A stretch of 13,135 bases of DNA from NCBI GenBank assembly GCA_937890045.1, contig CALBXV010000640.1, positions 1-13,135 of the forward strand. Direction: 5' to 3'. The stretch's first letter is position 1; each line of letters opens with the position of its first letter. Both the position numbers and the translations under genes were made by a program. The DNA comes from an uncultured archaeon (GTDB lineage: Archaea > Thermoproteota > Nitrososphaeria > Nitrososphaerales > CALBXV01). Of the stretch, positions 1 through 7,169 are shown piece by piece. A model generated the notes under the pieces. That model saw only the letters and a program-made list of their open reading frames with translations. It was not told the origin of the DNA and searched no databases.

Positions 1-216
1 TAGAGCTGTTGCTTCTTCTGATACAGCCGCTGACGTTGGGGACTTCGTAGAATCGTTGATAACTTTAATTGTATCATCACTATCCTTAAAATATAGCCTG
101 CTGACATCAGCATGATAATTAATAGCTATTTCGCCATAATCTAAATCACCAGCACCTGGGGCTGCACTTGTCGTAGAATTCCTCTTAAGATGAAGAATCT
201 TATTAATACGAGCCAT
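1..216 (-). CDS. Fibre-like structural protein, N-terminal 72 codons (partial, runs off left edge)
   Basis: Only the first 72 residues are in the window (start MARINKILHLKRNST); the gene continues beyond base 1. The ATG at 216 is preceded by a strong ribosome site, AAAGGAGTA at 222-230, which lies immediately beside the stop codon of the upstream gene (TAG at 231-233). Residues about 15-55 contain a module with the pattern AAP..G..DYGEIAINY...SRLYFKD, a short beta-rich unit of the kind found at the N-termini of phage fibre and receptor-binding proteins (compare the N-terminal domain of the Bordetella phage tropism determinant Mtd). The two upstream genes carry the same pattern. A fibre or appendage role is inferred from this module and from its place at the downstream end of the structural operon; the distal, host-recognising part is not visible. 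Confidence 0.7.
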   Translation of the reverse strand, partial: MARINKILHLKRNSTTSAAPGAGDLDYGEIAINYHADVSRLYFKDSDDTIKVINDSTKSPTSAAVSEEATAL

Positions 217-230
217 ATGCTACTCCTTTA

Positions 231-1226
231 CTAGTATGTTCCGCCATCAAGTGTAGCACTTTCTACAGCACCACAAATAAGTGTCGCTAACGCATACCCA
301 GTTGCAGCCTCATTTATAGTCGTACTAGGTTCTGCACTTGATCCTGTGAAAAGCGAATACTTTCCATCTGACGCATCTCTAAATATTCCTGTATATTCAG
401 TCCTTGCATCGCTTGAATCGTAATAAGCTCCGTAGAAGCCTATGTCAAGAGCATCACCTGCAGTAGACGTTGTGTTGTCTTTTGCTAGGCTGATTAGAGG
501 ATCTTCTACAACTAACGTAGTTGATTCCACAGTAGTTGTATCTCCATTTACCGTCAAGTTTCCAGTAATGGTAACATTATCTGGAAGACCTACGGTAATA
601 GTTCCACTACTCTCAGCAACTGTTATTTCATTAGAAGTACCACTAAAAGTAATTGCACTCCCTGGAGTTATATTGGTTGAGTTTGATCCATCCGTTACAG
701 AAACTGCAGGCCCCGAAAGCTTTGAATTTGCAATAGAACCTGCGAGCTGAGTATTGGAAACACCAGAAGTAGCAATTGCTACTGCACCTGATGTAACTGT
801 AAAGTCAGCGGATGCAAAAGACGCTACACCTTTGGCTGTTGTGGATGCGTTATCTCCTGCTATAGTAACCGTTGTGCCTGCTGCCGAACTATTAAGGCCC
901 GATCCCCCAGCCACTGTGAGAGTTTCTGAATCAAGATCAATATCAATAGTTCCACTATCTGAAGTAAGATCTAGATCTTCTGCTGTTACTTTATCGTCTA
1001 CGTATTTCTTGATTGACTGCTGGGTTGCAAGAGATTCGTCACTATCGCTCCCCATATTGTTTTCATCAAGAATAGGTGCTCCTATCCAAGATTTAGTTGT
1101 AGCATCTGTCGCCACATAGAACTTGCCATTATCCGTACTGAATAAGGGTTCACCTGCGACCATGCTGCTAGAGGGAGCTGCGTCATCCAGTCCTCGTCTA
1201 ATCTGTATTTGGTTTACTCGTGGCAT
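231..1226 (-). CDS. Tail-fibre/appendage protein with Mtd-like N-terminal module
   Basis: This 331-residue protein begins with MPRVNQIQIRRG and a GEPLFSTDNGKFYV element (residues about 25-38), closely matching the pattern of the Mtd-type N-terminal domain of phage fibres. Residues about 80-225 are Ser/Thr/Gly/Val-rich with very few aromatic or basic residues, as in repetitive beta fibres. Residues about 225-255 carry a segment of the type NLTVNGDTTTVESTTLVVED, which I recognise as common in fibre proteins of marine phages. The C-terminal part (about 265-325) regains aromatic residues (GFYGAYYD, TEYTGIFRD) and ends in TLDGGTY. The ATG at 1226 has AAGGAA seven bases upstream. It most likely forms part of a host-binding fibre or neck whisker; no enzymatic motif is seen. 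The exact structural position is an inference. Confidence 0.75.
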   Translation of the reverse strand: MPRVNQIQIRRGLDDAAPSSSMVAGEPLFSTDNGKFYVATDATTKSWIGAPILDENNMGSDSDESLATQQSIKKYVDDKVTAEDLDLTSDSGTIDIDLDSETLTVAGGSGLNSSAAGTTVTIAGDNASTTAKGVASFASADFTVTSGAVAIATSGVSNTQLAGSIANSKLSGPAVSVTDGSNSTNITPGSAITFSGTSNEITVAESSGTITVGLPDNVTITGNLTVNGDTTTVESTTLVVEDPLISLAKDNTTSTAGDALDIGFYGAYYDSSDARTEYTGIFRDASDGKYSLFTGSSAEPSTTINEAATGYALATLICGAVESATLDGGTY

Positions 1227-1253
1227 GATTATTTCCTTGTTGTTTTGTTATTA

Positions 1254-1559
1254 TTAATAGGAACCACCATCTACAGTTCCTGATACGGCAGTGACGACCT
1301 CATTCCATGAGTCTTCATCCCTAGCGTAAAACTTGTCATCATCTGTGTCGTACCACAGATCTCCTTCCGTGACTCCCGTAGTGGGAGCAGCCGCTTGGCT
1401 AAATTTTTCTAGTGCTAACTCTTCAAGAGCAGCCTGTGCTGTAGAAGCAATCAAGTCACTAGTACTAGGATCTATTGTAATCGAACCTGCACTAGCTACT
1501 GTACTAACTGAAACCTGAACTGTTCCTTCTTCTGTAACTGTTATTGTATTCTCTGCCAT
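1254..1559 (-). CDS. Small fibre-associated structural protein with GDLWYDTDDDKFY module
   Basis: A 101-residue acidic protein. The N-terminal half is Thr/Val/Ser-rich beta-type sequence; residues about 57-88 contain AAPTTGVTEGDLWYDTDDDKFYARD, a short module frequently seen in phage fibre and appendage proteins. It ends in TVDGGSY, nearly the same ending as the next gene (TLDGGTY). The start ATG at 1557-1559 shares one base with the TAA stop of the preceding gene (TAATG) and has no clear Shine-Dalgarno sequence, so translation probably depends on reinitiation by ribosomes finishing the upstream gene. It is likely a small virion component working with the fibre-like proteins encoded next to it. 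The precise role is unknown. Confidence 0.65.
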   Translation of the reverse strand: MAENTITVTEEGTVQVSVSTVASAGSITIDPSTSDLIASTAQAALEELALEKFSQAAAPTTGVTEGDLWYDTDDDKFYARDEDSWNEVVTAVSGTVDGGSY

Positions 1560-1903
1560 TAGAAACTCGTTGTATCTGTTATTGTATCTTGCACTGTTAT
1601 TATCCCTGTTACATATCTTCTAATAACACCCCCATATGACGAAACCAGGTCATATAATAGTTTACCTACTGGCAACCCTCTAGTTGTAGAGGCTGGCATA
1701 GAAACCTTTACTGCTCCAGTAGCAGCATTTGTTATAGCGGTAGTAAATGTAGCTGCCACCCCTGTTGATGATTTTCTTCTAGCTTCTGCCTTGAATGAAT
1801 AGCCTGTTACGTTAATTACTTCACCATCGGCATCTTTAAGCTCAAGGGTCATCTCAAAATCTACGCCCTTTTCTATTGTGATATTATGAGTTCCAGCTGA
1901 CAT
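1559..1903 (-). CDS. Small beta-sandwich virion protein (BppU-N-like)
   Basis: A 114-residue protein, beta-rich throughout. The pattern of alternating hydrophobics (ITIEKGVDFEMTLELKD), a central GYSFKAEARRKSS strand and a late LPVGKLLYDLVSSYGGVIRRYVTG segment resembles the small immunoglobulin-like or BppU N-terminal type domains used in phage baseplates and fibre attachment. That resemblance is by pattern only. Its ATG overlaps the upstream TGA by one base (TGATG, 1901-1905), and its own stop overlaps the next start in the same way, so it sits in the middle of a tightly coupled run. A role as an adaptor between neck or tail and fibres is plausible from context but unproven. Confidence 0.6.
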   Translation of the reverse strand: MSAGTHNITIEKGVDFEMTLELKDADGEVINVTGYSFKAEARRKSSTGVAATFTTAITNAATGAVKVSMPASTTRGLPVGKLLYDLVSSYGGVIRRYVTGIITVQDTITDTTSF

Positions 1904-2307
1904 CAGTAACTATGTTGGGCAATATAATAACTTGTCCCATCCTTATCTTTATTAGCGTGCTGCTTACCACGTTTTAACGTATCTTGCCATTCCGCTCTCC
2001 AATACCTTGCTCCAGAAAGATCACCTTTCCTAGCCGACAACTTTTCCAAAACTCTAGAGACGATCCCTTCGTGGAATTGTTCAGGTATGTTTGGAGGTGT
2101 TGAAAGCGTTGTATCAAACTTGGTTGCTTTTTTGTAATAATGGATTCTGAATGAGTCCGCTGTCTGGATATCATCCGTTCCGAGTGATTTAACTTCTTTT
2201 TCTTTGTCATATCTACCTACCAAATACTTACCAAGATGCAACTGTTCATCCTTCAACCACCATACGACCTGATAATCACCAGCCTTAGTTGTAGATCCTT
2301 TAGCCAT
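1903..2307 (-). CDS. Head-tail connector, C-terminal-half-like protein
   Basis: A 134-residue protein. Early residues include QVVWWLKDEQLHLGKY; the centre has DIQTADSFRIHYYKKATKF followed by PNIPEQFHEGIVSRVLEKLSARKGD; the end is basic with SYYIAQHSY. The order 'beta strand, hYYkkA, iPeqFHe, helix with vLekL' is what I know from the C-terminal half of phage head-tail adaptor proteins, which stack under the portal. The preceding 101-residue gene looks like the matching N-terminal half, so the two together may equal one adaptor. The ATG at 2305-2307 overlaps the upstream TAA by one base; a GAGG about ten bases upstream may help initiation. It could also be an independent neck protein. Confidence 0.6.
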   Translation of the reverse strand: MAKGSTTKAGDYQVVWWLKDEQLHLGKYLVGRYDKEKEVKSLGTDDIQTADSFRIHYYKKATKFDTTLSTPPNIPEQFHEGIVSRVLEKLSARKGDLSGARYWRAEWQDTLKRGKQHANKDKDGTSYYIAQHSY

Positions 2308-2612
2308 TATGTCATATCCTCATTAGCAATCATACCAGCAAACCTGGGTATAGGGGTATCTGTACTCTCCGAATCATCAACCCAATCAACTTTGTAAATT
2401 TCTAGAACATCATCTGCGTCAGTTATTCCAGAAAAATCAGTTAAGTCATATACTCTTTTATCTAAAGTAGCACTTACAGTACTACTCCCAGTAAGTATCC
2501 TGGTCTCAGAAGTAAACTCATCAAGAACACCATTCAAAAGAAGACGCAATTGAGTCTCCCCAACATCAGGGTGAGAAATTTGCACCATTTCTATCATCTG
2601 TTGCTGAGTCAT
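2307..2612 (-). CDS. Head-tail connector, N-terminal-half-like protein
   Basis: A 101-residue acidic protein. Residues about 1-40 are helical (MTQQQMIEMVQISHPDV, then LRLLLNGVLDEFTSETRIL), followed by a strand-rich part with KRVYDLTDF and DVLEIYKVDWVDDS. Helical N-terminus, 'vYDL', then 'v..iykVdw' is the usual start of phage connector/adaptor proteins that bind the portal. The protein stops where such adaptors would normally continue, and the next gene supplies a fitting continuation. The start overlaps the upstream TAA by one base (TAATG at 2610-2614) and lacks a good ribosome site, so reinitiation is likely. Assignment as connector is inferred from pattern and position after the capsid gene. 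Confidence 0.6.
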   Translation of the reverse strand: MTQQQMIEMVQISHPDVGETQLRLLLNGVLDEFTSETRILTGSSTVSATLDKRVYDLTDFSGITDADDVLEIYKVDWVDDSESTDTPIPRFAGMIANEDMT

Positions 2613-3046
2613 TATGGTGTAGCCATTACTTCAACGGCAATAGCCCCGCTTGATGAAGTTCCTGTTAATACTGGTGTATCGGCTACTGCAAATGGTAATA
2701 TAATTGCATCCCCCGCTGCTAATACAGCAAATTGATTTCCACTTTCCATTACAGACAGGGTTGAAGTAGTGGCTGTAGTTAATGCATCTTCCTCAAACCC
2801 ACTATGCTTTATAAAAACAAACTTAACGCTTGAAAATGTTCCTAAGGATGTGGCACTTGTTACGATTGCATGGGCTGGGTCTCCAGCTGTATAACCTACG
2901 GTTGTACCCCAAGTGCAAGCAACGCTACCGCTACCGCCTAAACTTCTGTTTACATCAGCAGCGATTGTATCAACCTCTACATTTTCTCCCGCCGCCACCG
3001 TAACAACTGGTGTAGCACTTACTGCAAAATCTACTCTACTTGCCAT
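2612..3046 (-). CDS. Small virion protein, possibly capsid decoration or neck
   Basis: A 144-residue protein rich in Ala, Thr, Val and Ser with few charged residues and predicted beta character throughout; notable segments are HAIVTSATSLGTFSSVKFVFIKHSG near the middle (given here in pieces of its core) and LAAGDAIILPFA near the C-terminus. I do not recognise a named family. Such Ala/Thr-rich small beta proteins placed after the capsid gene are often decoration or head-completion proteins, which is only a contextual guess. The ATG at 3046 has a purine-rich GGGGGT ribosome site about nine bases upstream, and the gene overlaps the end of the 552-residue gene by 11 bases (3036-3046). Its own TAA overlaps the next start. 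Confidence 0.55.
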   Translation of the reverse strand: MASRVDFAVSATPVVTVAAGENVEVDTIAADVNRSLGGSGSVACTWGTTVGYTAGDPAHAIVTSATSLGTFSSVKFVFIKHSGFEEDALTTATTSTLSVMESGNQFAVLAAGDAIILPFAVADTPVLTGTSSSGAIAVEVMATP

Positions 3047-4694
3047 CTTGTTTACCCCCTTCAGGTAATTTATATTGTTGCACGAAAAATTCTAGTCCCT
3101 GTCTATATTGTCCCTGCAAGATCTGTAACTCCTGGATCATTGCGCCATGTTTAGTGAACTCTGTGTCAATTTTTTTGTTATATACACCGAAACCAGATTG
3201 AAACTCCTGGCTTCTATTGGATATATCTGAAGTATAACCTCCTAACTTCTGCGTAGCCTCCTCTCTCCATAGTGTTACTTCTTTACTTAACTCATTTGTT
3301 GTATAAACAGTAACCTCTTTATTCACCTGAGCTTGATAATCATTCACATCAGCTGAATACTTAGAAATTTTAGATTGATACTCCTGAATCTGCTTTTGGA
3401 GATCTGATTGAGCATCTTGCTGAGCCTTTGACGATAAAGCAGACAGGTCACCAGTCATTTTAGCCACCTTGGCCTGATATTCAGAATTTGCAGCATTAAA
3501 CTCTGACAACTCGTTCTGTATATCAGACTGGTACTGTCCCATATCATCATTCCTCTGCTGTTGCCACTTGGATAGGGAATGACTTAAATTATTATTTACC
3601 CATTCCTGAACTGCCTGATTAACCTCTGCCTGGTACTTCTGAATCTCATATGAATACTTCTGGAGTTTCTGACCATCATCGCTGGAAGCAAGTCTTGCAT
3701 TCTCTATAGACTTCTGTAGCTGTGCCTGATATACAGCATTCTCTTTATTAAAGGTATTTACCGAATCCTGCACCTCAGAACTAAATTTCTGTAATTTTAG
3801 ACTTACTTTATTCAACTCAGCATTAGCAAGCTCCACATCCTCATCTGTCTCGATAAATGACTTAGCTTTTGAAAACTCAGCTGGATTGACAGGAGAAGTA
3901 TAAGTAGGAACGGTTTGAGTGAACGATATTGAATTGTCAGCCAGAGCTGGAGCTGCAGGAGCTACCATTCCAATACTAAGAGCTGTAATAGTAGGAGCGT
4001 CAGTAAGAGATAAAACTGGCTTAGTGTACGAAGGCGGAGAACTTGGCAATGAAGCTGCAGCAGTTGCTACGACTGGAGATGAGAATACAGGTTCTTCTGG
4101 TTTTGTAGGTGCACTAACTGATACAGACAAGTCCGATATAACAGGAACTGCTGGCAATGTTAAAGAAGGTAGGGTGTAAGTTGGAACTGAAATATCCTTT
4201 ACACCATCTCTCAGTTCCTCCAACTGCGACATTCTGGCTCTTATGGCTGTACCATACATAACAAGATGCTTAACTTCATCTGGGACGCCAGTGAAATCTG
4301 AGTCATCATAGTCTATAGTAGGATAACTTACATAATGTACTTTTGCGTCATTTCCGTTAGGAATCATATAAATCTTTCCACCCTCTCTATAAAATACTGG
4401 AGACTTTGTAGATCTATAATGTATTGAACCTGTATCTGAAGCTCTCGAAGCATCGGATGCGTTTATTTCAATAGCTCTATAAGATGCATTTGCAGCATAT
4501 AGAAACTTCCCAGTAGTAAGGGTAACCCCAGATCCAGTATCTGGAGTAGATGTAGACACTGTCCAGAGTACATCGTTAGGTAATATTGAAAGAACTTCCT
4601 TAGCTGCATCTGATGCCCATTGGGTTACAGCCTCTGAGTTCTCTATCTCACCTACTAGATCTTCTACTCTTGATTCTACCGATTGTGAAGCCAA
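3036..4694 (-). CDS. Adaptor-like domain fused to a long repeated coiled-coil tail
   Basis: A 552-residue protein with three visible parts. Residues 1-165: a connector-like domain with helical start, 'GKIYMIPNG' then 'VHYVSYPTIDYDD', and a helix VKHLVMYGTAIRARMSQLEE; this is the pattern of phage head-tail adaptors. Residues about 168-275: a Pro/Ser/Thr/Val-rich linker with many PxxP-like steps (VPTYTLPSLTLP, APAAPAL). Residues about 285-540: charged, Gln-rich helical sequence with five imperfect repeats starting near residues 301, 344, 385, 436 and 484, each with an (L/I/M)-Q/G-x-Y/F-x-S/Y-x-I/V core and most with a later YQA-type element. The start is TTG (4692-4694), chosen because AGGAG lies six bases upstream and no ATG is placed as well. 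It probably joins the portal/neck and may project a helical rod. Confidence 0.7.
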   Translation of the reverse strand: MASQSVESRVEDLVGEIENSEAVTQWASDAAKEVLSILPNDVLWTVSTSTPDTGSGVTLTTGKFLYAANASYRAIEINASDASRASDTGSIHYRSTKSPVFYREGGKIYMIPNGNDAKVHYVSYPTIDYDDSDFTGVPDEVKHLVMYGTAIRARMSQLEELRDGVKDISVPTYTLPSLTLPAVPVISDLSVSVSAPTKPEEPVFSSPVVATAAASLPSSPPSYTKPVLSLTDAPTITALSIGMVAPAAPALADNSISFTQTVPTYTSPVNPAEFSKAKSFIETDEDVELANAELNKVSLKLQKFSSEVQDSVNTFNKENAVYQAQLQKSIENARLASSDDGQKLQKYSYEIQKYQAEVNQAVQEWVNNNLSHSLSKWQQQRNDDMGQYQSDIQNELSEFNAANSEYQAKVAKMTGDLSALSSKAQQDAQSDLQKQIQEYQSKISKYSADVNDYQAQVNKEVTVYTTNELSKEVTLWREEATQKLGGYTSDISNRSQEFQSGFGVYNKKIDTEFTKHGAMIQELQILQGQYRQGLEFFVQQYKLPEGGKQDGK

Positions 4695-4716
4695 TTACTT
4701 CTCCTATTAAATTTTG

Positions 4717-4740
4717 CCTGACCCTTTTTACGGGGTCAGG
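4717..4740 (-). terminator. Intergenic hairpin after the capsid gene
   Basis: A perfect 8-base inverted repeat (CCTGACCC at 4717-4724, GGGTCAGG at 4733-4740) with an 8-base loop sits in the 59-base gap between the major capsid gene and the next gene. On the minus-strand transcript it follows the capsid stop by about 14 bases. The tail after the stem (CAAAATTTAAT) is not a true U-run, so it is at best a weak, partial terminator; protection of the capsid mRNA 3' end or an RNA processing site is equally possible. Such hairpins directly after phage capsid genes are common and help capsid protein be made in excess. Confidence 0.5.
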
Positions 4741-4753
4741 ACTTTACGGTTTG

Positions 4754-6130
4754 TTACGCCCACTTCATGACAGCATGAGTTTCAGGCAATGAGATTTCAA
4801 GACCGCATTCTGTCAGGATCATATCCTGGCGGCCATCCGTATCATTATTCTGAACATTTGTCATGAGGAAGGTATCACGGTTCACACCATTTCCCACTAG
4901 GGGACGATATGCCACGTTCTTTAGATCAACTGCAACAGCGAAATCATCATACATTCCACGGAGCAAAGGCTCCTGAACGAAATGAAGATCGCCAAAAATA
5001 GTTGTCACCTTAGTCACTGCATGCCCGAAAGAACCTTTGATGTTTTGTACATCAAGATTATACGAGGATTGAGCGACTGAAGCATCTAAGAAACCTGCAT
5101 TGGAACCAAGTTTTTGGAACCAAGCTAGGACTTTCCTAGAAGCGAGAACTAGTTTTGAACCAGAGTTGCCAGATTCAGGATGAAAGAAATCTTCCATCGT
5201 ATCCACGAAAGCATCATAGCCACTATCTTCATAGGTGTAGTTATACACTCCACCACTCTTTCCATAGGCTCTGGTGTAGGGAATAATACCCCACGTATGC
5301 CTTTGCGGGCCTGAACCAGACTCGTCCGCTTTGCCAACACCATACAAGAGAGCTTGCTCAAGATCCATCTTGTGCTCCATTAGCTTTTCCTGCCACACTC
5401 TGCGATACTCATTCGGGATTGCCCGATACTGAGTTGCCATAGATGTGCCAGAGAACAAACTAATTGCAGTTTTGAAGATCTGAGTATAGCCTTCTCTGTC
5501 ATACAGCTCGTCACGCCAGGATTCAGGTTTCCCTGTTCCCTCAGCCCATGACGAACCAATAACCATACAGTTCGCATTATCTGCGATATCTACATCAGTG
5601 TAACCTGCCACTGTTCCACTAGAAGCCATTGTAACGCTTCCAGCTTTGGCAACAGAGTCAACTTCTAGCTGCATTGTAGTCTTGCCAGAAGCAATAGTAG
5701 GTGCTGAGTAGATATAACCTGTCAACTCAATCACAGCGTCACTATCTCCAGCATCGGTTGCTGAGAGAGTTACACGCTGATTTTCGAGCAAGAACTCAGG
5801 TGCTGTTTCGGTAGAAGTACTTCTGCCGTCTTTTGTGACATTGCAGTATACTTCAATACTACCTACCGTAGCATCTGAGGCCAGGTTTATGGTACTGATT
5901 GCTGTTTTGACTTTGAAATGGCGTCTCTGCCATTGATGTCGTTGTTCTAAGAACTTAAACACAGGATCGTCAGTGGGTTTCTTTCCGACTTTCGACAGGT
6001 AAGCAAAGAAAGGTGACTGCTGGGGAGCAAGCTCCGCAATCCGTTCACCAAAATTGAATACTCTGCGATTATCATCAATAGAAACGCCCTGAACCGCATT
6101 ACCTGGGACTGGACTATAAATAGTAGCCAT
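4754..6130 (-). CDS. Major capsid protein (HK97 fold, SU10/DUF5309-like)
   Basis: A 458-residue protein placed directly after the scaffold candidate. The N-terminal part has AELAPQQSPFFAYLSKVGKK and WQRRHFKVK; residues about 75-195 form a Thr/Ser/Val-rich beta insertion; residues about 210-300 contain the helical core with NEYRRVWQEKLMEHKMDLEQALLYG (read in two halves), then a GIIPYTRAYG turn; the C-terminal part has FGDLHFVQEPLLRGM, a DDFAVAVDLKNVAYRPL strand and ECGLEISLPETHAVMKW. This order (long helix with E..AL.YG, GI..yt, fGdl.fv, aDl.nv.yrpL) is what I associate with the SU10-type DUF5309 capsid proteins. Start ATG at 6130 has AAGGAG nine bases upstream. It forms the icosahedral shell; no protease gene is seen nearby. 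Confidence 0.88.
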   Translation of the reverse strand: MATIYSPVPGNAVQGVSIDDNRRVFNFGERIAELAPQQSPFFAYLSKVGKKPTDDPVFKFLEQRHQWQRRHFKVKTAISTINLASDATVGSIEVYCNVTKDGRSTSTETAPEFLLENQRVTLSATDAGDSDAVIELTGYIYSAPTIASGKTTMQLEVDSVAKAGSVTMASSGTVAGYTDVDIADNANCMVIGSSWAEGTGKPESWRDELYDREGYTQIFKTAISLFSGTSMATQYRAIPNEYRRVWQEKLMEHKMDLEQALLYGVGKADESGSGPQRHTWGIIPYTRAYGKSGGVYNYTYEDSGYDAFVDTMEDFFHPESGNSGSKLVLASRKVLAWFQKLGSNAGFLDASVAQSSYNLDVQNIKGSFGHAVTKVTTIFGDLHFVQEPLLRGMYDDFAVAVDLKNVAYRPLVGNGVNRDTFLMTNVQNNDTDGRQDMILTECGLEISLPETHAVMKWA

Positions 6131-6150
6131 TGGTAATTACTCCTTGTGGA

Positions 6151-7149
6151 TCAAGTCCACGGGTTTTGACGTTCATAGTCAGTTACCATAGCGTCCATAA
6201 GCTTATCCTCAACATCAGGTTCTTGAGCAGATTCCGCTGGTTGAACAGCAACTGGCTCTGGCATCTTAGCCTTTTCCTTCTGACGTCTCATTTTCTCAGC
6301 TTTACGCTGATTTTTGAGAACCTCTTCTGGTGGGGCACTCTTGATCTTATCAAGAGTAACAAGATTATCCAAAGTAACACTAGTGGGGTCTGAATACCGC
6401 TCAATAAAATCTTCAGCGGCATCTGGAGCATAGTCAAAGGTATTTACTAACTGTGACTTTACATTCTCCACATACTGTTGGTTTTGCTGTTGTGCAGCTT
6501 GATTCTGCATCCTCTGTTGCATAACATCATTCTGGGCTTCATAAAAATCAATCATCCCATCTCGATAGTCTTCAACTGATTCCCGATATTGATAGGAATT
6601 TGACTCAGGATCGCTATACGCATCTACAGGGTCATAGTTCGCTGGCTTGGCAGGTCTTTCAGGCCTTTGTAGTGATTGACTCTCCTGTCCACTTTGGGCT
6701 TCAGGAACAGTGCCACCACCTGACAAGTGATCTTCAACAGTCCTCAATACATTGGGATTGTTTTGAATGTATCTAGCAATAGGTGCTAATTGTTGCATTC
6801 CCTCAAGCTCTTGACGAGTTTGATTAAGTTCACTCTGCGACTTGTCATACTGACTTTGCCAGTATTGGAATGAGTCTGGATTACCCTTATCAACATCCTG
6901 TTCAGAAGACGTCCCTTCTGCAGGAGCTGACTCAGCTGCAACAGTCTCATTAACCTCGACTCCCCCTGTGGGAGCAGGTTCATCCACAAATGCCCAATCC
7001 ATCTTATCCTGTTCAAATAACTCGGAAAATGGGTCTAGCTCCTGAGGTACCGAATTTGGATCGGCGCTCACATCGGCTACGACTGGTTCTTCCGCTATCA
7101 CTCCGTCAGGTATAGCTTCTTGGGACAATACTTCTTTTTCTTCAGCCAT
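6151..7149 (-). CDS. Scaffold protein candidate
   Basis: A 332-residue, strongly acidic, low-complexity protein between portal and capsid genes, the usual place for a scaffold. Residues 1-90 are rich in Glu, Asp, Pro, Ala and Val; residues about 93-125 form a coiled coil (QYWQSQYDKSQSELNQTR onwards); about 205-235 is Gln/Asn-rich and helical (MQQRMQNQAAQQQNQQ); about 278-300 is a basic helix (LKNQRKAEKMRRQKEKAK), similar to the basic coat-binding helix at the end of known scaffold proteins; the end is DAMVTDYERQNPWT. The ATG at 7149 has AAGGAGTA close upstream. It should guide procapsid assembly and then leave or be degraded. No direct family match is claimed beyond composition and position. 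Confidence 0.75.
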   Translation of the reverse strand: MAEEKEVLSQEAIPDGVIAEEPVVADVSADPNSVPQELDPFSELFEQDKMDWAFVDEPAPTGGVEVNETVAAESAPAEGTSSEQDVDKGNPDSFQYWQSQYDKSQSELNQTRQELEGMQQLAPIARYIQNNPNVLRTVEDHLSGGGTVPEAQSGQESQSLQRPERPAKPANYDPVDAYSDPESNSYQYRESVEDYRDGMIDFYEAQNDVMQQRMQNQAAQQQNQQYVENVKSQLVNTFDYAPDAAEDFIERYSDPTSVTLDNLVTLDKIKSAPPEEVLKNQRKAEKMRRQKEKAKMPEPVAVQPAESAQEPDVEDKLMDAMVTDYERQNPWT

Positions 7150-7169
7150 CGTTACTCCTTCGATCTCCC

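Noticed and set aside
442..1119. Two plus-strand open frames opposite the 331-residue fibre-like gene
   Set aside because: They are antisense shadows of a low-complexity Ser/Thr/Val coding region and have no ribosome sites.
6146..6160. GTGGA/TCCAC inverted repeat around the scaffold stop codon
   Set aside because: Only five pairs on the transcribed strand; easily a chance occurrence.
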